Assembly (NCBI GenBank): GCA_039519185.1
Contig: CM076847.1
Span: 43,372,916-43,436,915, forward strand
Length of the DNA: 64,000 bases
Source: Astragalus membranaceus
Taxonomy: Eukaryota > Streptophyta > Magnoliopsida > Fabales > Fabaceae
Direction: 5' to 3'
Every line of letters begins with the position of its first letter. Position 1 is the first letter of the stretch. Of the stretch, positions 44,574 through 57,131 are shown one piece after another. A model generated the notes under the pieces. The model had not been told where the DNA came from, ran no database searches, and worked only from the letters and a program-made list of their open reading frames with translations. A program made the translations under genes and the position numbers.

Positions 44574-45178
44574 GTCGTCGTCCTCATCATCCAAGAAAAT
44601 TATGGCAGGAGTTTGGGCTGCACAAGGATATTGGCCAATGAGATCGTACCGGATAATATACATAAGTAAACAAAGGCCAGAAGCTTACTAGCGGCATGAG
44701 CAGACTTCAGACGAGGAGAAGAGCATGGAGGAGGATTTAAAATTAATTATTTCTTCTTCTTCTTTGCCTCTGTCGCCACACTCGTTGAATGGGCAGCCGT
44801 GTGAGGTGGTGGACTCACTCGAGCAGTCATCGAGGTAGGTTGGACAGGAAGTCCTTCAGCAGAGCCCAAATAGCTTTGAAGATACTCAATGTTGGAGTGG
44901 GGAAAAACATGTACCCGTACCTGTGACCACCAAGAAATATGGCTGCTGGTTTTGCCAATCCTGTTGCGTTAAACGCCCCCAAGAAAAGGAGAGGAACTGT
45001 GCATCCTAATTTTCAATGAGTTTAGCGAGATCGGAAAGGAAGATCTTCGCGCTGCGGCGCACCGCAGCCATGGAGTCGTAGGGGATAGGCACATGTTGAC
45101 CTACGCCAAATGTTCGAAAGAGTCAAGATCCATCAATACTCGGAGCACTTCCACGCTCCACTGGAAGGACAGGGATGG
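44574..45178 (-). pseudogene. Element A slice 3: middle of the antisense gene
   Basis: It lies between the GTCGT duplication of the solo LTR and the GATGG duplication of the next solo LTR. The minus strand gives broken fragments (LSFQWSVEVLRVLMDLDSFEHL, then a stop) that continue the plant-mobile-domain protein from 47965-48702. The remaining ~400 bp show no longer frame. Confidence 0.55.
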
Positions 45179-46302
45179 TGTAACACCCCTTTTCTACCCG
45201 AAATTTTTTTGACAAAAATCAGAGTTTTCAAAACATTTTCAATACACCCACAAGGGATGCTACACTCACACCGTTAAGCATCACACGCCAATAATAAAGT
45301 TTCACCAATTAAAAACAGTGCAACACCTAGCACGTCTTAACATCATCAAGCAGCAGAATAAAATCAAGACTCAATTAAATAATTATAACATCACCATAAA
45401 ACTTCAAAACTAAAATAATAGAAACACTAATAAAGCCTAGAGTTCATCCCTCCGAGTGCTACGTATCAGAGCGATGACACCTGACTCAACTAGCGAAGGT
45501 AGACAAGCCTTCACTCGCAATCACCTGCACGTTACCAACATAGGGGTAACATTCAAACAGAAGGGGTGAGATATCTACATTATAATAGCACGTATGATAG
45601 GCAATATGCCAGAGTTACAACACTATATCAACCGCTTCACAACAACGTCGAATTACAAATCACCAAAATTAACACCAACATCATGAGTAAATGAATGAAA
45701 TGAAACCCACACCAACGGGTATATGCATGTGGTACCAATCATCACCAATAAATTTGCCAATACGGGCAACATCACCTATATGAGCATCACCATCATCACC
45801 TATAGCTCCAACGGTCGTAGCCTTCATCACCAAAATAATAATGCATATGATATGTATGCGACACCATGAACAGCACACCAAGTCAATCAACAACAATCGA
45901 CATTTAATTAACACAACATCACCAACATCACCAAGTGGTCATAGACCCATCACCTAAGCCCATAAATAGGAACATCACCCGTTACATCGTCACCGATACA
46001 CCAACAATCACCAATAGATTCACAACAAACAGCAATGCTTATTTTATAGTGACGGCAACGCCATTTTTACAGCAACAGCACTTTTATTTTACAGTAACAG
46101 CAACACCATTTTTGGAAAAACAACAACTTTTAGTCACTGTGACAGCAACACCAATTTTCAAAAAAACAGCAAACATTGTTCACTGTGACCGCAACACCAA
46201 TTTTCAGAAAAACAGTAACAATTGTTCACTGTGACAGCAACATTATTTGTGAAAAACTGCAACAGCAAGTTTTTGAAAAACAGCAACAAGACAGAAACTA
46301 GC

Positions 46303-46640
46303 GCCCAGCAACAGGGCGCCAAGTGAGACAGCAGAACCACAAGGAACTGGCGCCCAGCAGCAGGGCGCCTAGCAGTCAATAGCGACACAGAATCTGGCGC
46401 CCAGCAACAGGGCGCCACAGACAACATCAACAGCACTGAAACTGGCGCCCAGCAACAGGGCGCCACAGACGACACCAGCAACACAGGATCTGGCGCCCAG
46501 CAACAGGGCGCCTTAGACAACAGAACCAACATCAGACTTGGCGCCCAGGAGCAGGGCGCCTAGCACAACAGCAACACCAACTGACATGGCACCCAGGAGC
46601 AGGGCGCCCAGCAGGCCAATAACACAGAAACTGGCGCTCA
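46303..46640. repeat. GGCGCCCAGCAACAGGGCGCC repeats
   Basis: Paired GGCGCC palindromes flank CAGCAACAG, with seven or so units and variable spacers. More copies lie at 47205-47395. Confidence 0.85.
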
Positions 46641-46684
46641 CTACGCCAAACACCACGGGCGGCCACATGAGGCGCCCACTGCAG

Positions 46685-47150
46685 CTATCTCAATAAATTC
46701 GACTGTAGTTGTCCCAGTAAATTCGACAGCTTCTGTCTCAGCACTTCGACAGCTTCTGTCTTAGATACTTCGACAGCTTCTGTCTCAACAACTTCGACAG
46801 CTTCTGTCTTAGTAACTTCGACAGTTTCTATCTCAACAACTTCGACAGCTTCTGTCTCAGAGACTTCGACAGCTTCTGTCTCAACAACTTCGACAATTTC
46901 TGTCTCAGCACTTCGACAGCTTCTGTCTCAAAGACTTCGACAGCTTCTGTCTCAGAGACTTCGACAGCTTCTGTCTCAGTAACTTCGACAGTTTCTGTCT
47001 AAACAACTTCGACAGCTTCTGTCTCAGCAACTTCGACAGCTTCTGTCTTAGAGACTTCGACAGCTTCTGTCTCAACAACTTCGACAGCTTCTGTCTCAGT
47101 AACTTCGACAGCTTCTGTCTTAACAACTTTGACAGCTTCTGTCTCAGCGA
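46685..47150. repeat. 24-bp satellite-like tandem repeat in the solo LTR
   Basis: About 19 copies of a CTTCGACAGCTTCTGTCTCA unit plus four variable bases (CAAC, GAGA, TAAC). Both strands are open over long stretches because the period is a multiple of three, so the Leu-Arg-Gln-Lys-Leu-Ser frame is a repeat artefact. Confidence 0.9.
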
Positions 47151-47964
47151 CACAAGAAAATTCTGGCACGACAAAGCAACACCCAGAAACAACACAGGAC
47201 ACCACTGGGCGCCTAGGGCGCCCCTCACAGCAACACAGAACTACACAACACAACATTGGGCGCCTAGGGCGCCACTTTCAGCAACATGAGCAACACTTGC
47301 TTGGCGCCCAGCAACAGGGCGCCTCAAGCAGGGACCAAACGCAACACACATAAACAGAACCATGACTGGGCATGGCGCCCAGCAGTAGGGCGCCAATTCC
47401 AGCAACATCGAGACAACACCAAAATTGCACCAAACACCAAACACCAATTTTTAACATGATCAACCATCAAGCACCAATTCCAATCATCATGAACACGTTC
47501 TAACACCATCAAATCAACACCAAATAAGATCAAAGGGAAACCTAGATTCTAACTCCCACATAATCCCCATCATGCACCCTATTATAAAGTAGAACCCACC
47601 CTTACCTTAGGTTTGCCGAACGCGAGATTTTCCTTGTACGTAAGCTCCAAAGAACCACTGCAACAAGTGCCTCTCCTTTCTCCTTGTGCGTCGTCCCCTT
47701 CCTTTCTCTCTTCTCCTCTTCGCAATTTTTCTTTCTTTCTTTCTTAAAAAATGCGAATGACTAAACCCTAGCCAACACTCCCCTTCATGCGCCTAAGCCT
47801 TGGGCTCGTGGATCACGGGCCCCCCGTCCACTAATCAGCTAATTACTAGGCACCACTCCCTAATTTGAATAAAACATCATTTTATTAATTATTAAATATA
47901 ACTATGCTAATAAAATACCTAAATAATTTAATTAAGTAAATAATTAAATTATTTGGGTGTTACA

Positions 47965-48702
47965 GGTGGCAGCGAGGGCGCTTCCGAGGACCTCGGCGGC
48001 CTCTGTGGGAAAGTCAGGGGAAAAGTTGGTAAAGTAGAGTTGAGCCCAGAGCTATAGAAACCAGATGGGACCCTTGGTCTTCAAATAAAATCCTTTGTCC
48101 TTGACCTGGGTAACGAACCTATCCAGGCTCTTGTAAAGAAGGGCAAGGAAGAAAGGGCCGAGGCGTACTCCTGGCCTGATTGTAGCAATTGGACAAACAC
48201 AGAGTTCCCTACCAACACCGAAGGACTTGGGGCTGAAGAAAAATTTATTGAAGAAATACACCAAAAATGCATGGTGCTCCCCATCGGTGACAGAACCCGT
48301 AGACTCAGTGTTCTTAGATAAGAGGTTGGAGAAGGCAGAAGCGAAAGTAAAAGGAGGGTCTTCGCCCACAAAGTCTGGATTGGCGTGGACCTCGAGGCCA
48401 AGAGCAGGGAGCCCTAGAATGGCAGCCACATCCAGTAGAGTGGGGGTCAGAATGCCCCAAGGGAAGACAAAGGCGTTGATGGTGGTCGACCAGAAGGGCA
48501 TCAACGGAAATAAGAGGTTGGCAGCATGTGAAATCTCCTGAGTTGACACCATGATCATATCATAGATTCCCCACAACTTCCAGGAAGCGCCCTTGTGGGT
48601 AACCAAGGGTTCACCCAGGCAGTGTACTCAACATTGCTTTTCGGCCACCCTCTGAGGTCGACGAACCTCGCCTCGGCGTTACGATTAGAGCTAAGCGCCA
48701 AG
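47965..48702 (-). pseudogene. Element A slice 4: antisense plant-mobile-domain protein, broken
   Basis: From 48702 down, ALSSNRNAEARFVDLRGWP leads by one frameshift (near 48600) into an open frame at 48606-48052. It has LWGIYDMIMVSTQEI, LLFPLMPFWSTTINAFVFPW and TPTLLDVAAILGLPALG. This is the plant mobile domain, related to the aminotransferase-like/MAIL1 family and also found in Tat antisense genes. After FYLKTKGPIWFL a stop replaces the expected Gln, and the frame goes on (LWAQLYFTNFSPDFP) to 47970. Function in the element is unknown. The N-terminus is cut by element D. Confidence 0.75.
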
Positions 48703-49577
48703 TGTAACACCCTAATATCTCTACTATATAGAAATACTAGAATACACAGTTCATCATACATCAGAGGATAATTTCCTCTTTCAGATATTGAACACAACAA
48801 AAACTCTTGATTAAACAATATCAAAGAGTCACACATAACTCATAATTCCAAAATCCAAAAACTTAAATACTTAAGTCTCAGGTTTTTCTCAACTGCTCAT
48901 AACCTAGTGTTCAATATCCAAATACAAAGAAATTGCGGAAACGATTTATAACTACCATGTAAGTACTAGTCATAACATCGAGTTACAAAGACAACAAGGG
49001 AAACACATAAGATTAATCAAAATCTTCCATATCTTCGCATGGCACGCCATCTAGCCGTGCTTCTTCGCTTTCACTTTTCCCTGTTTCTCTGTAAAAACAA
49101 TAAAACATAAATAGTGAGATAAACATTTCAGTGTGTTCTACCGAGACCCCTAACCACACTCGCGGTTCAATTATGCATCCTTTTCATTCGTAGTTTAATT
49201 TAAAAACCACGTGCCTTTTTATTTTCTCGTAGTTTATTTTATAAACTACGCCTCTTAAACTTAGCACGACACCGACTGCAACCTGCTTGTCCCGGTGAAC
49301 CGTATTACATAACTATTAGCATAACACCGACCCCAAACATGGTAATCCCAGTGAACGGTACTATATAACTTTAGCATAACACCGACCCCAGACATGGTAA
49401 TCCCGGTGAACCGTACTACATAACTTTAGCATAACACCGACCCCAGACAATGTAATCCCGGTGAACCCCCTTCCCATTACTAATTTCCCTGATGGTAAAA
49501 TTTACAGCGCCTAGGTTAAGGGCTCATGACTTTCCCCGCCTAGTATGCTAACCTCTTTGGGTCGTCACCCATACTCG

Positions 49578-49634
<57 letters not shown>

Positions 49635-51184
49635 TAAACCTCAAACAATGTTTGATGAACTATTTGTTCACCCATAATTAGTGTACAACAACTAATTGAA
49701 CCTTTTGTTCCTTAAACTTACACGATACATGTTCGCACACGTGTACTATGTTACGGTTTTTTTTTCAAAGTAAATTAACTAGTTTAAGAATAGGACAGCA
49801 TTTGTACCCTAGCTTGAAACAGTAATAACTCTAGGTATACTCACCTAAAATCAACCAAACCAGTGCCAAAATAAAGGAAAGTTTCTAACAAAACAAGAAT
49901 CGTTCAAAACGGATTTTAATTGAGAGTACAAAGCCCAAAACACTGAAGTTCGAGCTAACTTGGGACTTAACTTGGGATACTCTTATTTCGAGCTACACAA
50001 CTCCAATTTTGATGAAACCAGTACCAAAATGACCAGTATTAAATCTAGTTTCTAACAAAATAAGCCCCAAATTTTTTGGACAAACAGAACATTCCCAGTT
50101 TCAACAAGACCACACCTATGCCCAGAATGCCTCCAGAATATTACCCTAACTTGTAAAACCTATATACCGAGCTATACAACTCCAATTTTTATGAAACCAA
50201 TGCCAATATAAAGAGCCTTAAGTCCAATTTTACCCTAACATCATAAAAATTAACACTATGAATCATCACAATCTCAGCAACACAAGAAATTCAGAAACAA
50301 TTAAAATCCTAGACGTGAGTAAAACTCACCAATTGTGATGAAAATCACGAACAACCGAGAATCAACGATGTGCAGAAGATAATGTAACCACAAGAACTAT
50401 CCCCGAATCAACGTCTATGCCCCGACAACACCCAAATTCGAACTCAGCAACTTAAACACTCCTTCTTGCTACGTCGAAATACAATGTGGTTGCCACAATG
50501 CCTTGCTCTTGTCCTAGACTTAACATGCAAGGCCTTAGAAGCTTCAACACTCCATTTTTGGTTCTTTGAGCTTGAAACTCCAACAATGGTGAGGAGAGAT
50601 TTGTGGAGAAGTAGAAGATGAAATTAGTATCTATAGAAAGAGGATTAAAAATGGAGAAGAATGAGGAGAGATTTGTGGAGAAGTAGAAGATGAAATTAGT
50701 AGCTATAGAAAGAGGATTAAAAATGGAGAAGAATGGTGTAAAATTTTCTTACATGCATCCATGATTTGTGAACTTTCCTTCTCTTCTTCCCCCTCTCTCC
50801 CTCAAGCTCACTTCTCTCTATCTAAATTTCAGGTTTTTGCTGAAAATGATAAGTGTGGGTTGGTTTTTGTATTTTGTGAGGTTAAGAGCTGATGGCGAAT
50901 TTTAAAAGGGTGGGAAAAGACTGAAATACCCCTGTCATCTAATTCTCACTTAAAACCACAATTTAACTAACAATCGAACAATTAATCAACAATGCATTTA
51001 ATTACTCACCTCTAGTTACTCCTATCTTGCCTAATCTAAATTAATTAGTAAACAAGCATACTATCTATTAATTTAAACAATCACATATAACCAAATACAC
51101 TAAGTTACTTAACTTAGCTAGACAATTGTTTATAGCCTCTTGATAATTTCAATATTTAAGATTAGCAAATTTGGGGATGTTACA
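48703..51184 (-). repeat. 3' LTR of element D (2,482 bp)
   Basis: In element orientation it starts TGTAACATCCCCAAATTTG and ends AGATATTAGGGTGTTACA. It carries ~56-bp repeats with ACACCGACCCCAGACATGG (49262-49475), an AT microsatellite (about 49580-49632) and degenerate ~170-bp repeats with ACAACTCCAATTTTGATG (49840-50240). No GC-rich palindrome array is seen. Confidence 0.85.
49089..50329 (-). other. Putative intron inside the D LTR
   Basis: On the minus strand the donor ATTG/GTGAGTTT and acceptor GTTTTTACAG/AGAAACAG have the same spacing and flanks as in the F LTR (58861-60059). Confidence 0.3.
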
Positions 51185-51666
51185 ATACACCCCAACTTGA
51201 AAGATTTTGTCCTCAAAATCGTTCAAATCCTCTCCTCTCCTCGTAATTGATGCAAAACAAATCAAAATTTCGTCGATTGCTCGACTATACATAACTTCCC
51301 AATCGCAACACTGATAACCATGGACTTCTGTTTGCACACTCAATTGATTTGGAAAACAAAACTTACAACCTATGTCACGTATTTGCATAACCATTTTGAT
51401 ACAAAATAAAATCACAAAAAGGAGAAAATTTAATTAACTTAAAATAGATTGTTTCTTGTAACTCAACTCGATTGAACTTTAAAGTTGTAGTAAAAATACC
51501 CATTTCATTGAATAATTTTCGGAATCCGGTATGAACTTATTCTTTGAAATCCTTTTTCACTAGTTTTCCAAATAAGAACATTTGAAAACATTTTTCCTCA
51601 AAATGATAACTCACCCCAACTTAAAATATCTTTACTCAAAGTACAAATTTTAATAAAACAGTATAA

Positions 51667-51842
51667 CACTACAAGAAAAATTGGACTTTTCGGCGGGCAA
51701 AATCCGCCGAAAAATCCAAAAATCCGCGGAAAATGTGGATTTTCCGGCGGATTTTTGGCGCCGGTAGCCAGCTCGCAGCAAACAGTTTCCGGCGGAGTAT
51801 CTGCCGGAAAGTCTACAAATCCGCCGGAAAAACCGTTTTTTT
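51667..51842. repeat. CACTA terminal inverted repeat and subterminal repeats
   Basis: The terminus CACTACAAGAAAAATTG is followed by several TTTTCCGGCGGAT / ATCCGCCGGAAAA motifs. Subterminal repeats of this kind bind the TNPA-type protein in studied CACTA elements; here that is inference from position. Confidence 0.85.
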
Positions 51843-52121
51843 AAAAAAAAATAATTATTTTTAAAAAATAATTTTTTTTAAAACCGTTTTATTTAAAAAA
51901 TTAATATTATTTTATTAAAAACTTTAATTGATTATTTTATTAAAAACATTAATTAGTGATAAAAAAATTAAATTTAATAATTAATTAATTTACTATTTAA
52001 AAAAACAAAAATTACGAATGAAAATTAATAACTAACTTAAATAAATATATATCCATACAAGAAAAAAAATATCTATACAATAAAAAAAAATATTCATACA
52101 ACAAAATAAAATAATCCAAAG

Positions 52122-54152
52122 CTATTGGGGTGGCTGCTGGTCTGACTCATCACCCTGATAATAGGTATCATCAGATGCAAGAAAAGCACTAATCGAATTG
52201 ATATTATTAAGATCGATGTGAGGCTGCTGGGGGTGCTGGTTTGGCTGGTGGGGTGACTGCTGCTGGGGCTGCTGGTATGGCAGGTATGGCTGAGGTGCAA
52301 TCTGCTGGGAATACTGGGGTGCATACTGCTGCTGAGGCCACTGCTGAAATGCACCGCCGTAATGCTGCTGCGGCTGCTGCGGCAGGTAGGATGGCAAATG
52401 TGATGAGGATTGCCTCGAGTGCTGAGACATCAGCTGATCCTGCAAAAACTTAAAGCGCTCCTCATTTAGCCTAGCCTGCTCCGCAGCTAACCTAGCCTGC
52501 TCCTCGATGCGCTCCGCAGCTACCCTAGTCTGCTCCTCCATGCGCTCCTCAGCTATCCCGCCTTTCTCTCGAAGCGCCTGTACTTTCCGTTCATTTTGCT
52601 CCTGCCGCTCGGCAAACTGACGCTGGGCCTCGCTCAGTTGCTGCGTCAATTGCGTAACAGCATGCAACTCACCAGCATTGGGAACATAAGAGCGACCAGT
52701 ACTCGAGGTTCCAGAATATTGTGAAGCTGATAGACTCGGAATAATGCTTGTTCGGAAAGTAGCCGGTCTAATACCACCTAATCCCACCATACGATTACTC
52801 TTTTGGGGACCAACTGCCCTGTCCCAAATAACACGAGCTACTCTAGCCTCCTCCACTGGATCGATATCAGCCGCCCCACTGCTCTGTTGTGACTGATGGT
52901 TCTCAGTCAGCCCACCCTGGAAGCTCTCTTGAAAAAAATAACCCAACAAATAAATAACTATAGCAAAAGTAGTTTTAATATAATATTCCTCGCCCGATAT
53001 AAAGATTAATATAAATAATAAACATTAATATATAATTGTAAAAGTAGTTTTACCTGAATATTCCTCGCCCGATCTGTAGCAAAGTCACCAGTGTCCTCCC
53101 GCATATAAAGGTAGCGATGCAACTCAAGCAAAGTGATTGCCCTTTGTTCCCTCGCCTCCTATATATATACAAATTATTAATTAATACACATGAAAATGAC
53201 TATTTAATTATAAATAATTAATTAATCAAGTAATAAAGTAATAAATTTACCAAACGCCTGTGATGCGTTGCAGTATTAACACTCCCCCGTGTGTGTGTGC
53301 AGCCACCTTTTTCAGAAGCACGGTTCTTCTTGGCTTTCTAACAAAAATTCCTAAATTCTGGTGTCTGCCAGTACTCCTGGAACCCAGCCTAAGTTGAGTC
53401 TCCCATATAAGAATAGCGATGGGAACATCTCTTATGGAAGACTCTCTCAACTTCCCTTTGCCGCTCTAGTAACCATGTACATTTTTCCTATTTAAGAAAT
53501 TTACAATAATGTTGTTAATTATAAGACAAATTAATTAATCAAGTCAATAAGATAATACACCAAATTAATTAATTATTTCGTAGAACAACTTACCAAAAAT
53601 GATTTTAACATCCTCCCAATTGCCTCTTTATCTTTTCTAACAGCCGTCCAATTCTTCCAGCTGCTGGTGAAATTCTCCTAGATTGTTTTTGTGATGCCGG
53701 TAGCTGTAGCCTTCGAAGGAAGAAACCTGGATTAAAAAGAGATGAATTTTATTACACCAAATTATATAAGTTATATAAAAGGAAACAAAAATAAATTAAT
53801 AAATAATAATATATACTTACGAATCACCAGCAGTCTTCAATATGATACGCCCATCAGTTGTATACCTGACCACATCACGGTCAACAGTGAATGTGCGTAT
53901 CCCATCAGCATCAACATCTGTCGGGGCTAAGCCCTCAGTAGCAACAGGAATCACTGGGTCCCCAGCAGTACTAGTACTAGCACCCTCAGACCTAGGTGGT
54001 GGCAAATATCTGCCACCAGAAACAACAACACGAGCAGGCTGAACACGACACCCTAGGCGAGTAGAAGTCTTCTGCCTGCTAGTGCTGGCGGCATCACCCG
54101 TGACAGGTGGAGGAACATATGTCTCGTCATCGGATCTTGAGTGAGATGCCAT
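52122..54152 (-). CDS. CACTA TNPA-like protein gene, multi-exon, probably degenerate
   Basis: The first exon starts at ATG 54152 (MASHSRSDDETYVPPP) and ends at 53821 with donor ATTC/GTAAGTAT. Middle exon fragments occur at about 53730-53590 and 53480-53240, and the LHRYLYMREDTGDF box is at about 53130-53070. The last exon (52949-52122) has PVEEARVARVIWDRAVGPQK, a coiled coil rich in Glu/Gln/Arg (~residues 90-165) and a Gln/Pro-rich tail to 52122. This order is that of the second gene of CACTA elements (Ptta/En/Spm family), a DNA-binding helper of transposition. Exon joins beyond the first donor are uncertain, and some internal stops may be mutations. Confidence 0.65.
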
Positions 54153-54314
54153 GACCGTATCTAGACATATACATTTAAACAAACAAACATACACTAAACA
54201 AGGTTAGCATAAACATACTAAACAAAAATATATAAACATACTAATTAAACAAACATAAATTACATCGTTGATTAAAAATAGGTTAACATATATATATTGT
54301 TGAAACATAAATAA

Positions 54315-54798
54315 CTAACTGGAATCCCATTCATTCTCAAAATCATCATCATCGGAGGAGTGAATTCTAGATACACCAATGTGGTCTGTTGCATCTTCAT
54401 CAGCATCTTCTTCGTCATCAACTTCATCACCGGTGTTTGGCTCATCACATAAACGAGTAATGGGTTCAACTTGAATCACTTCATTTACATTAGACATCTC
54501 TTCCATTTGATATGGCACATCTTCCACCGTGTCATCATTTGTCTCAATGCGACCTCTTGGTTTTGTTTTAATTGCGACACACCAACCACGCCTATCAGTC
54601 CGCGTTGATGGATAAGGGACATAATAGACTTGTCTCACATTTTGTGCAATGACGAACAGATCATACAGTCGATATCTACCATTCATTTTAATGTCCACTG
54701 TATTTGACTTTGGATTCACCTTTGTTCCTCGAGCAGACGGATCAAACCAATTACAATAAAAAACCACTACCTTCTGACTAAAATCTAGATGGGGGTAC
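54315..54798 (-). pseudogene. CACTA transposase C-terminal domain (DUF4216), truncated
   Basis: The minus frame gives QYPHLDFSQKVVVFYCNWFD, NGRYRLYDLFVIAQNVRQVY and RRGWCVAIKTKPRGR, then an acidic tail ending at 54315. This is the DUF4216 domain at the end of plant CACTA transposases. The insertion of E at 54799 removes everything upstream. Confidence 0.8.
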
Positions 54799-57116
54799 TG
54801 TAACACCCCCTTCTAATAACCTTACTATTTAATCAAATCAGAGTTTCTTTTTTTTTTGAAAAACAATATAAGAGAGTGCTACATTTACTCCATTAAATCA
54901 AACAACTTCAAATCGCATAGTTCGGCTAAAAGCCACAAGATACATAGCACCATAAAATACCTGTTTAGTTCGCATCAACTAAATACAGTCACTACCACAG
55001 CGGAATAATAATAAGTTCGAAACAAGTCCAATACATCACCAATAACAGTCTAACAGTATCAAATAAAATAACACATAAGCATAAGACGCCCCCCCGGTGC
55101 TACGTATCAGAGCATGACTCTCCCTACCAGACGAAGGCATAAGGGTAACCTTCACTCGCTATTACCTGCACGTTGCCGACATGAGAAGCAACATAAAAGC
55201 AGTAGGGTGAGTCTCTTTACATAATTAATAGCATATGGAATAAGCATTGCATAGGAAAGGTAACTAGGCACACCGACTCACAACAATGGCAGCAACCACA
55301 TCAAAATTACAATCTCCAAACAACATTACAAATGTATGGCTATGCATGAAATGCAACCCAAACTCCACGGGCACATGCATGTCGGATCCGTCACCAAATA
55401 CAAGCCTTGAGGGCACTCACCAATTGTAGTTAGGCCGAAGCCTCTGCTCACCGATAATGCACATGGTTTATGAGACGCCATGACAATGCACCACAACCAC
55501 CACACAATTCACCAATTCACCATTTAATCAACTCACCATCATCAATGATTAATTATCTCACCGTTTTATTCACCATCTCACCATCACCAATGATTAATTA
55601 ACTCATCATTTTGTCCACTATCTCACCATTTTATCAATCAGCATCACCAATCACACCAGCACCAACTCAACCACACCATTTTAGGATAATCACAAGGAAA
55701 GGGCAAAAGATAGGCAAAATTACACTTAGACACCTTGGGCAACATCTGCCCAGAACCATCAGAAAAATAACTCATTTTTGCCTAAAATTAGAATATCCAA
55801 GTGGGCACCTGAATAAGCTTCGAAACACTTTTTGAACCGTCAAATTTGGATAACCGAGCCAAAAGTTATGATTGAAACAAAATCGGGAAAATACCTAGAC
55901 ATTCTGAAACTGGCGCCCAGGCGCTGGGCGCCCAGGGGCAACACTGGACTGGCGCAGGGGAACACGGCGCACATGCACTAGGCGCCTAAGGCCAACACGG
56001 AAAACAGCTCATTTGACTCCAAAATTAATTTTGCACGAGGCATTTACTCAGAGTATGGGAACCCAGCAAAAATTTTGACAGAATATGACACGCAACATTG
56101 GCGCCCATGCACTAGGCGCCTAAGGCCAACACAGGGAACAACTCATTTGACTCCAAAATTTATTTTACACGAGCCATTTATTCAGTGTATGGGAACCCAG
56201 CAAAAATTTTGTCAAAATATGACACGCAACATTGGCGCCCTTGGCGCCCATGGCCAAGGCGCCTAGCACCAAGACAGGCACACTGAGACAGGCGCCCAGC
56301 AGGGCACCCTGCACCTGGACACAGCAACCCAGCACACTAAACAGGGCGCCTAAGGCACATTTTTCAGCAACACACACACACACACCTAGGGCGCCTAAGG
56401 CTCCATCAATTTTTGAGTTCCTCTTAACATAACCACACCAAATTAAATCACCAACACCATTTATCAATACAAACACTAACCAACACATTTATCACCAAAA
56501 AAACTTCCAGTCATAGCATCAAACGCTTAGCATGCATATTACACACCATATCCATTTCAACACCAATCAAACACATTTTGACACATATAGTTTCCATACA
56601 CACAATTAACATCCCAACATACAAAACATGCAAGAAATTCACCCTAGCACCTACCCAAGACAACACCCATCACATACCCCATTAAGAATGGAAAGAGGAC
56701 CCCCTAACCTTATAGAATTCGAATATACTAGGCAAGGCTCCAAGAAATTGCAAGACACCAACAAGCTTTCCCCTCCTCCTTGAGTGCTCCACGGATTACC
56801 TCTCGCTCCTTCTTGCAAGTCGCGCCTCTCTTCTCACTCTCTCTCTATTCGCTTCTTTTCTTTCTTTTTGGATGGAATGAATGAATGAAGACTAACCCTA
56901 AAGACCCCTAAGAAAATCGAACCATATGACTAGCCAATGGGTCATGGGCCTACTTGTGGATCATGGGCCCTTATTTGCACCACTGCAATCACTTAAACAC
57001 CTCCTGGATAAAATAAAATAAAATAAAACCCTATATTAATTAATTAGCTTAAATAAATATTGCAAGCCTTAAATAACTTAATTAAATAAATAATTAAATT
57101 ATTTTGGGGCGTTACA
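54799..57116 (-). repeat. 3' LTR of element E (2,318 bp)
   Basis: In element orientation it starts TGTAACGCCCCAAAATAATT and ends AAGGGGGTGTTACA. It contains GGCGCC motifs (about 55912-56398), a CATAACTTTTGGCTCGG core, and the variant hairpin GTTGC ... GCAAC (55172-55192). Confidence 0.87.
55166..56708 (-). other. Putative intron inside the E LTR
   Basis: On the minus strand a weak donor TATAAG/GTTAGGGG and an acceptor-like GGCAACGTGCAG/GTAAT enclose the GGCGCC region. Confidence 0.22.
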
Positions 57117-57117
57117 A

Positions 57118-57131
57118 TCCTCCCCCACTTA
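57118..57131 (-). other. Polypurine tract of E
   Basis: The minus strand reads TAAGTGGGGGAGGA directly before the 3' LTR. Confidence 0.8.

Larger units (their letters stand above)
45525..47605 (-). other. Putative intron inside the solo LTR
   Basis: On the minus strand a consensus donor CCTAAG/GTAAGGGTGG and an acceptor-like GGTAACGTGCAG/GTGAT enclose the GGCGCC array and satellite. Confidence 0.3.
45179..47964 (-). mobile_element. Solo chromovirus LTR (2,786 bp)
   Basis: In element orientation it starts TGTAACACCCAAATAATTT and ends GGGTAGAAAAGGGGTGTTACA. Flanks are GATGG (45174-45178) and GGTGG (47965-47969), a duplication with one mismatch. No internal region remains. It has the donor, GGCGCC pairs, hairpin and acceptor layout of the B and C LTRs plus a 24-bp satellite. 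The LTR tail at 3616-3856 is the same family. Confidence 0.88.
48703..51666 (-). mobile_element. Element D: chromovirus, 3' LTR and end of internal region
   Basis: The minus-strand LTR at 48703-51184 is followed on the right by a purine tract (CAAGTTGGGGTGTA) and the coding end FEDKIFQVG, so this is the 3' end of an element extending right. A CACTA transposon interrupts it at 51667. 51185-51666 otherwise shows no intact gene. The LTR belongs to the family of element F (TGTAACATCCCCAA start). Confidence 0.78.
51667..54798 (-). mobile_element. CACTA (En/Spm-type) DNA transposon, 3' part, cut by element E
   Basis: The left terminus CACTACAAGAAAAATTG is the classical CACTA inverted repeat. It is followed by subterminal copies of ATCCGCCGGAAAA in both orientations (51690-51840). 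The minus strand carries a TNPA-like gene and, before it, the DUF4216 end of the transposase gene. Element E replaces the rest from 54799, so the other terminus and the transposase core are not in the window. Confidence 0.88.

Noticed and set aside
46905..47256. Leu-Arg-Gln-Lys-Leu-Ser and Glu-Val-Ala repeat proteins
   Set aside because: Produced by the 24-bp tandem repeat, whose length is a multiple of three.
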